Origin: an uncultured Ruminococcus sp.
GTDB taxonomy: Bacteria; Bacillota; Clostridia; Oscillospirales; Ruminococcaceae
Length of the DNA: 10,590 nt
Assembly: GCA_910577575.1 (NCBI GenBank)
Contig: CAJTOG010000066.1
Span: 1-10,590 of the forward strand
Direction of reading: 5' to 3'
The notes beneath the pieces were generated by a model that did not search any database, was not told the origin of the DNA, and worked only from the letters and a program-made list of their open reading frames with translations. Of this stretch, positions 6,861 through 10,590 are shown piece after piece; the stretch's first letter is position 1; every line of letters starts with the position of its first letter. Position numbers and translations under genes: made by a program.

Positions 6861-6883
6861 ATATATTACAAATTGTAACATAT
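6861..6883. promoter_or_regulatory. Palindrome in the regulator leader, candidate autoregulatory operator
   Basis: The core is a perfect inverted repeat TTACAA-A-TTGTAA (6866-6878). It extends to 11-base arms over 6861-6883 with a single mismatch (A6865/C6879). It sits just downstream of a predicted -10 element (6896-6901) and about 60 bases upstream of the PucR-type regulator start, a usual place for a repressor operator. It could alternatively form a weak RNA hairpin. No T-run follows it, so it is not a terminator. Confidence 0.45.
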
Positions 6884-6895
6884 ATTAGTGAATAT

Positions 6896-6925
6896 ATTAT
6901 GAATAAATTGTTAATTTTCTTTCAA
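6896..6925 (-). promoter_or_regulatory. Predicted promoter for the PucR-type regulator (and possibly ftsEX)
   Basis: The minus strand carries TTGAAA (6925-6920; five of six to the -35 consensus), an 18-base spacer, and CATAAT (6901-6896; five of six to the -10). The start would be near 6889, giving a leader of about 90 bases that contains the palindrome. The region is very AT-rich, so chance matches are common. The rest of the 211-base gap (6926-7012) shows no gene and no clear terminator for argS. Confidence 0.42.
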
Positions 6926-7012
6926 ACTCCTGAATGTTGGACAATTTTTGCGTGTTGATATTGTGATAAAGTAACAAATGATTTTTGATGTCTGTAACTG
7001 AAATGTAATATA

Positions 7013-8782
7013 TCACATTTTTTCTGGTTGTTCAATTTTAAGTATAGCAAGAACATTTTTGAGAACCTGTCTTACAGCAATGCAAAGCAGGATTCTTGCA
7101 TTCATAACCTGTGATGATTCAGCATTTTTTACACTGCATCCATCATAAAAACGATGGAAAAGAGCAGCCAAATCAACAGCATATTTTGTAAGTTTTGCGG
7201 GGTCATACTGTTTTGCTGCAAGTTCAATTTCATTCGGAAGTGAAGCAATATGGCGGATAAGTTCAATTTCACGTGGGTTATTGAGAAGGGTAAAATCTGC
7301 ATTTTCAGGGATTTCAATTCCTTCTGATTCAAGATTTGCAAGTAGACTGCATATTCTTGCATGAGCATACTGCACATAAAACACAGGATTTTGTGAAGAT
7401 TTTTCTACAGCTAAGTCTAAATCGAACTCAAACTGTGAATTAGCCTCACGGAGATTGAAATAAAATCTTGCTGCATCAATCGGAATTTCGTCAAGGAGCG
7501 TAACAAGGGTAATAGCTTTACCACTTCTCTTAGAAAGTTTTACTGTTTCACCGTTACGCACAAGACGTACCATCTGCATCAGTACAACGTCAAGCTTTGA
7601 AGCGTCAACTCCGAGAGCAGTAAGTGCTGCTTTGAGACGTGGGACATATCCGTGGTGGTCAGCACCGAGAACATTTACAGCTTTGTCAAAATTACGTGTA
7701 ACAAGCTTATCATAATGATATGCAATATCAGGCACAATATACGTATATAAACCGTTTGTACGTCTTAAAACGAAATCTTTGTCCATTCCGTAATCAGTAG
7801 CCTTGAACCATATCGCACCGTCTTGTTCATAAGCATTTCCGGATTCAAGAAGTTTGTCAACCACTTCTTTGGTCTGATTTTTTTCATGTACCGTGCTTTC
7901 TTTAAACCAGTTATCATAGACAATGCGGTATTTTTTAAGGTCACGTTCAAGCCCTGCAATATTTATCGGAAGAGCATAATCAACAAGTGCTTTTCTGCGT
8001 TCCTCTTCACTAAGATTTTCAAGGGCAAATATATTTTCTTTGTAATAATTGGCAGCGTGTTCAATTATATCAGTTCCGAGATAAACATCTTCAGGCATTT
8101 CAAAATCCTGTCCCTCACCACTCAAAGCATATATTTCGGTGCAGAGTTTCTCCGTATCATATCGATATTCATAAATGAGCTGCTGACCTTTTACTGAACA
8201 CAATTGCATATATCTGAGTGAAAGGGACTTGCCAAATTTTTCAATCTGATTTCCTGCATCATTTACATAGAACTCACGTTCAGCATGGTATCCCGCCCAG
8301 TCGAGTACACTTGCAAGACAGTCACCGATAGCACCGCCTCGTGCATTTCCTATGTGCATCGGTCCTGTCGGATTTGCTGATACAAATTCAACAAGTACAC
8401 GTCTGCCTTTGCCATAATCGGTTCGGCCGTATTTTTCATTTTCAGACATAACGTTTTCGATTACATCAGCAAACCATTTTTTACTGAGGAAAAAATTCAT
8501 AAATCCCGGACCTGCGATTTCTGCCCGTTCAAAAACTGAACCGTTGAGGTCTATTTTTGAACATATGAGTTCGGCAATTTTTCTCGGCGGCATTTTAAAA
8601 GTCCTTGCACATACCATAGCGGTATTTGCAGCAAAATCGCCATGAGATTTATCTGCCGGAATTTCAACAGTAAAATCCGGAATCAGTTCAGCAGGTGCAG
8701 AACCTTCTGCAACAAGCTTTCCGAGGGCGTCAATTATAAGTTCACGAAGCTGTAATGATGCCGATTTTATAAGATTTGACAT
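7013..8782 (-). CDS. argS: Arginyl-tRNA synthetase
   Basis: Class I aminoacyl-tRNA synthetase charging tRNA-Arg in the cytoplasm. The ArgRS-specific N-terminal (Add-1) domain spans about 1-110. The catalytic core has the HIGH-type motif HIGN (143-146) within ANPTGPMHIGNARGG. The arginine/ATP-site segment FYVNDAGNQ is near 171-179, and LGADHHGYVPRLKA lies near 372-385. The KMSKS-like loop is KLSKRSG (415-421). The DALR anticodon-binding helical domain occupies about 465-589, with FYVQYAHARI and LFHRFYDGC. The 589-residue length is normal and all signatures are intact. ATG at 8782-8780 follows AGAAAGGAA (8800-8792). It lies 28 bases after the DUF1934 gene, an order also known from B. subtilis (ywiB-argS). 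I see no T-box leader; the gene appears to be transcribed from the promoter upstream of the ligase-family gene. Confidence 0.98.
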   Translation of the reverse strand: MSNLIKSASLQLRELIIDALGKLVAEGSAPAELIPDFTVEIPADKSHGDFAANTAMVCARTFKMPPRKIAELICSKIDLNGSVFERAEIAGPGFMNFFLSKKWFADVIENVMSENEKYGRTDYGKGRRVLVEFVSANPTGPMHIGNARGGAIGDCLASVLDWAGYHAEREFYVNDAGNQIEKFGKSLSLRYMQLCSVKGQQLIYEYRYDTEKLCTEIYALSGEGQDFEMPEDVYLGTDIIEHAANYYKENIFALENLSEEERRKALVDYALPINIAGLERDLKKYRIVYDNWFKESTVHEKNQTKEVVDKLLESGNAYEQDGAIWFKATDYGMDKDFVLRRTNGLYTYIVPDIAYHYDKLVTRNFDKAVNVLGADHHGYVPRLKAALTALGVDASKLDVVLMQMVRLVRNGETVKLSKRSGKAITLVTLLDEIPIDAARFYFNLREANSQFEFDLDLAVEKSSQNPVFYVQYAHARICSLLANLESEGIEIPENADFTLLNNPREIELIRHIASLPNEIELAAKQYDPAKLTKYAVDLAALFHRFYDGCSVKNAESSQVMNARILLCIAVRQVLKNVLAILKIEQPEKM

Positions 8783-8810
8783 TGGAAAAAATTCCTTTCT
8801 TCTGTTATTT

Positions 8811-9224
8811 TTAATTGATTTTCATAATAATTTCATTGTCTGAAAGCAGAGACGAATTCATATCAAGAGTATATTTAAGGTAAAGTCTTCCGTTTTCAGA
8901 AATGGTATTATTGATTGAATGGGTATATACACCAATCTGTATATTTCCATAGGGAGTACCATACTGACAGTAATGTTTTCTTCCTGTTTCGAGTGAAAGC
9001 ACAGAATTGGCAGTACCTTTTCTTATGATGGAAGCGGATTCATTTCCCTTGACCGTTATCGTGGTAACAGAACCTTCAAAACCTGTTGCCTGAGTATCTT
9101 CATAGGAAATAACATCACATCCTCCTGATTTTGAAACAATAGCTTTGGTAAGAAGTTCGGTTTCATTTTTGTCATTATCCTGAATCTGAATACTTGTAAG
9201 AGAAATCATAACATTGTTTTTCAC
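8811..9224 (-). CDS. DUF1934 (YwiB-like) small beta-barrel protein of unknown function
   Basis: 137-residue cytoplasmic protein with no signal peptide or membrane segment. The pattern fits DUF1934: an early short strand, VISYEDTQATGFEGSVTTITV (39-59), IIRKGT (66-71), a YCQYGTPYG segment (85-93), alternating hydrophobic strands GNIQIGVYT and GRLYLKYTLD (112-121), and an LSDNEIIMKI end. The family adopts a lipocalin-like barrel, and no reaction is established. The start is GTG at 9224-9222, chosen because a strong G-rich site (AAGGGGGGA, 9237-9229) is four bases upstream. The next ATG (residue 6) is too far from it. The gene starts 15 bases after the ligase-family stop and ends 28 bases before argS, so all three look co-transcribed. 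The neighbour relation with argS is conserved in Bacillus, which suggests a link to translation, but this is only context. Confidence 0.85.
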   Translation of the reverse strand: MKNNVMISLTSIQIQDNDKNETELLTKAIVSKSGGCDVISYEDTQATGFEGSVTTITVKGNESASIIRKGTANSVLSLETGRKHYCQYGTPYGNIQIGVYTHSINNTISENGRLYLKYTLDMNSSLLSDNEIIMKIN

Positions 9225-9228
9225 AGAA

Positions 9229-9237
9229 TCCCCCCTT
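9229..9237 (-). promoter_or_regulatory. G-rich ribosome binding site deciding the GTG start of the DUF1934 gene
   Basis: AAGGGGGGA on the minus strand ends four bases before GTG at 9224. It lies within the 15-base gap after the TAA of the ligase-family gene (9242-9240), so ribosomes finishing that gene could re-initiate here. Confidence 0.6.
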
Positions 9238-9239
9238 TT

Positions 9240-10313
9240 TTAGTATGCTTTTTCAGAATTTTCAATTGCCTGTTCAAGAAGCTTGTCAATAAGATAAGAC
9301 ATTTCCATTCCGAGATGTTTCATAAGTTTTGGATAAACACTGTTGAGTCTTAATCCCGGAGAAGTACCGATTTTATTAAGGAAAAGTGTACCATCTTCCT
9401 GAAGGAAGAAATCGATTCTTGCAATACCCTTGCAACCAAGAGCTTTAAATGCTTTTACCGCTGTTTCACGTATCATATTATGAACACCGTCCGGCAAATC
9501 AGCAGGAATCTTCAGGTCGTCACCGGAGCTTTTACGCACCTCTGTAGGATTATATGTTTTGCTGGTTGGAAGAATTTCACCGACATATGAAGCAAATGGT
9601 GCATCATAACCGAACACTGCAACCTCGAGTTTTCTTCCGTTTATGAATTTTTCAACAACTACTTTATTATCATTCGAGAATGCAATTTTTACTGCTGAAA
9701 TAAGTTCACTCAGATTATGGGCGATTCCTGTTCCGGCACTGCATCCGCTGTTTGCGGGCTTTACAGCGAGTGGGAAATCAAGAGTTTCTGAAATTTCGGA
9801 ACATTTTTCGTCAATGTTATTCAGGTCCCGTTGTGTGATTAGTTTCCATTCAGCCGTTTTTATGCCATAGTCATCAAGAACCATGTGAGTATGCGACTTG
9901 TCCATACAGGAAGCAGAAGAAAGAAGTCCGCATCCTGCATAAGGTATTCCGGACATATCAAGCAAACCCTGAATAGTGCCGTCTGCCCCCTGTTTTCCTT
10001 GTATAACCGGAATAACAACGTCGATACGTCTTATGGACGCTTCGCCGTTTTCAAGGATTATGATTCCTCTGTGAAGCGGGTCAGGGGAGAGAATGGCAGA
10101 AGTACAGTCAGGATTTAGTTCCCAGCTTCCGTCAGCAATTTCATCAGTATCTCCCGGAAAATAGAGCCACCTTCCTTTTTTTGTTATTCCGACAGCCGTA
10201 ACATTATATTTTTCTTTTGGTATACTGCGTATGACCTCAGCAGCAGAAGCGAGTGAAAGTTCATGTTCCTGAGCGGTACCTCCAAAAATAACAGCAGCTT
10301 TAATCTTAGCCAT
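9240..10313 (-). CDS. D-alanine-D-alanine ligase family (ATP-grasp) protein with altered active site
   Basis: 357-residue ATP-grasp protein clearly homologous to Ddl, which joins two D-alanines for peptidoglycan precursors. Conserved parts: IFGGTAQEHELSL (9-21; Glu16 equals E. coli DdlB Glu15), DGTIQGLLD (111-119), MDK (Lys139), VKPAN (Lys185), VVVEKFI (Glu221), ARIDFF (Arg299, Asp301) and TSPG...SVYPKL. Key positions are changed relative to canonical Ddl. The HG of the PVLHG motif is Gln105-Gly. GEDG is GADG (Ala110). The Gly-Ser-Ser-Val loop is GCSA (Cys191 in place of Ser150). The YDYEAKY substrate loop is YNPTEVRK. The metal-binding NExN is NKIG, with Lys314 and Gly316 replacing Glu270 and Asn272. 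The reading frame is intact and has normal length. ATG at 10313 follows AAGGAG. It may be a pseudoenzyme, a ligase with another substrate, or a diverged paralogue. The family assignment is firm; standard Ddl activity is doubtful. Confidence 0.88.
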   Translation of the reverse strand: MAKIKAAVIFGGTAQEHELSLASAAEVIRSIPKEKYNVTAVGITKKGRWLYFPGDTDEIADGSWELNPDCTSAILSPDPLHRGIIILENGEASIRRIDVVIPVIQGKQGADGTIQGLLDMSGIPYAGCGLLSSASCMDKSHTHMVLDDYGIKTAEWKLITQRDLNNIDEKCSEISETLDFPLAVKPANSGCSAGTGIAHNLSELISAVKIAFSNDNKVVVEKFINGRKLEVAVFGYDAPFASYVGEILPTSKTYNPTEVRKSSGDDLKIPADLPDGVHNMIRETAVKAFKALGCKGIARIDFFLQEDGTLFLNKIGTSPGLRLNSVYPKLMKHLGMEMSYLIDKLLEQAIENSEKAY

Positions 10314-10357
10314 AGTTTACTCCTTATAGATAAAACAAAATATTTTTCATTTATATT

Positions 10358-10386
10358 ATTTTATCACATTTCACAAAAAACTGCAA
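10358..10386 (-). promoter_or_regulatory. Extended -10 promoter for the ligase-family/DUF1934/argS operon
   Basis: On the minus strand TGA directly precedes TAAAAT (10363-10358, five of six to consensus). A weak -35 TTGCAG lies at 10386-10381 with a 17-base spacer. The start would be near 10351, with a leader of about 38 bases before the ATG at 10313 and an AAGGAG site at 10325-10320. No other promoter is evident further down this three-gene unit. Confidence 0.5.
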
Positions 10387-10529
10387 GTATTATTTGTAAA
10401 AATCCAGAAAAATTGCAATAGAAGTGCATTTGCAACAAGTTTAAACAGTTATTTTTGTTTGTTATGCATATAAAATTTGTGCCTGAATATATTTTTTTAA
10501 AAACTATAGATTTTTTTCCTGAAATGGTT

Positions 10530-10535
10530 TATAAT
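10530..10535 (+). promoter_or_regulatory. -10 element for the divergent gene at the right edge
   Basis: Perfect TATAAT about 30 bases upstream of the plus-strand ATG. The hexamer 17 bases upstream (TAGATT, 10507-10512) is a poor -35, so the promoter call rests mostly on the -10 and its position. The 10387-10500 stretch between the two divergent promoters is AT-rich and shows no gene or strong dyad. Confidence 0.42.
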
Positions 10536-10565
10536 AATTACATGATTTTTTATAGGAGGCTTTTT

Positions 10566-10590
10566 ATGAATATTCAGAATCTGGTATCCG
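10566..10590 (+). CDS. Start of an unidentified plus-strand gene (eight codons visible)
   Basis: ATG at 10566 is preceded by an optimal AGGAGG (10554-10559) with a six-base spacer, and by a TATAAT at 10530-10535. The visible residues are MNIQNLVS. This is too short for identification. It is divergent from the ligase-family operon. The call that a gene starts here rests on the strong ribosome binding site and promoter position. Confidence 0.7.

Noticed and set aside
7823..8197. Plus-strand open frame of 124 codons, hydrophobic
   Set aside because: Lies wholly opposite argS, whose motifs are intact. The aromatic-rich composition reflects the complement of coding DNA, with no start signals.
8783..8810. 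Possible T-box or other tRNA-responsive leader before argS
   Set aside because: The gap to the DUF1934 gene is only 28 bases and holds just the ribosome binding site, with no room for a T-box structure.
10401..10480. TTGCAA repeats and GTTTAAAC in the divergent intergenic region as an operator or attachment site
   Set aside because: Short self-palindromic hexamers are common in AT-rich DNA, and no consistent spacing or longer dyad is present.

Overview
The window looks like chromosomal DNA from an AT-rich, low-GC Gram-positive anaerobe of the Clostridia, most likely a Ruminococcus-like member of the Oscillospirales. This is inferred from AGGAGG-type ribosome binding sites, the protein sequences, and two gene orders typical of Firmicutes: ftsE-ftsX-M23 peptidase-S41 peptidase, and a DUF1934 gene next to argS. 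Nearly everything is on the minus strand; only the start of a gene at the right edge is on the plus strand. I see no mobile element, CRISPR array, tRNA or rRNA, and no gene-free stretch longer than 300 bases.

Read in the direction of transcription (right to left), the first unit is 10386-7013. It starts at an extended -10 promoter and carries a D-Ala-D-Ala ligase-family gene, a small DUF1934 gene with a GTG start, and argS. A divergent promoter at about 10530 serves a gene of which only eight codons are in the window. The second unit starts near 6925. It has a PucR/CdaR-type regulator with a candidate operator palindrome in its leader, then ftsE (TTG start), ftsX (ATGA overlap with ftsE), and a secreted coiled-coil M23 peptidase. 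A clear intrinsic terminator follows, and immediately after it comes an S41 C-terminal processing peptidase. The last gene is a phospho-sugar mutase with its own strong promoter, running off the left edge.

The middle block forms a coherent cell-envelope module. FtsEX is the ATP-driven transmembrane device that, in other bacteria, activates a coiled-coil peptidoglycan hydrolase outside the cell. The M23 protein here has the architecture expected of that partner (signal peptide, long coiled coil, linker, zinc peptidase). The S41 protease is a plausible processing or turnover factor. The mutase supplies sugar phosphates that can feed envelope polymers.

The most unusual item is the ligase-family gene at 9240-10313. 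It keeps the ATP-grasp fold signatures and the ATP-binding lysines. However, it has replaced the conserved Glu and Asn that hold catalytic Mg2+ (now Lys314 and Gly316), the subsite-1 His (now Gln105) and the substrate-loop Ser (now Cys191). It should not be annotated as an ordinary Ddl without checking. Other points worth a look are a long acidic tail on FtsE, a cysteine-bearing insertion in the M23 domain, and the terminator placed just before the S41 gene.
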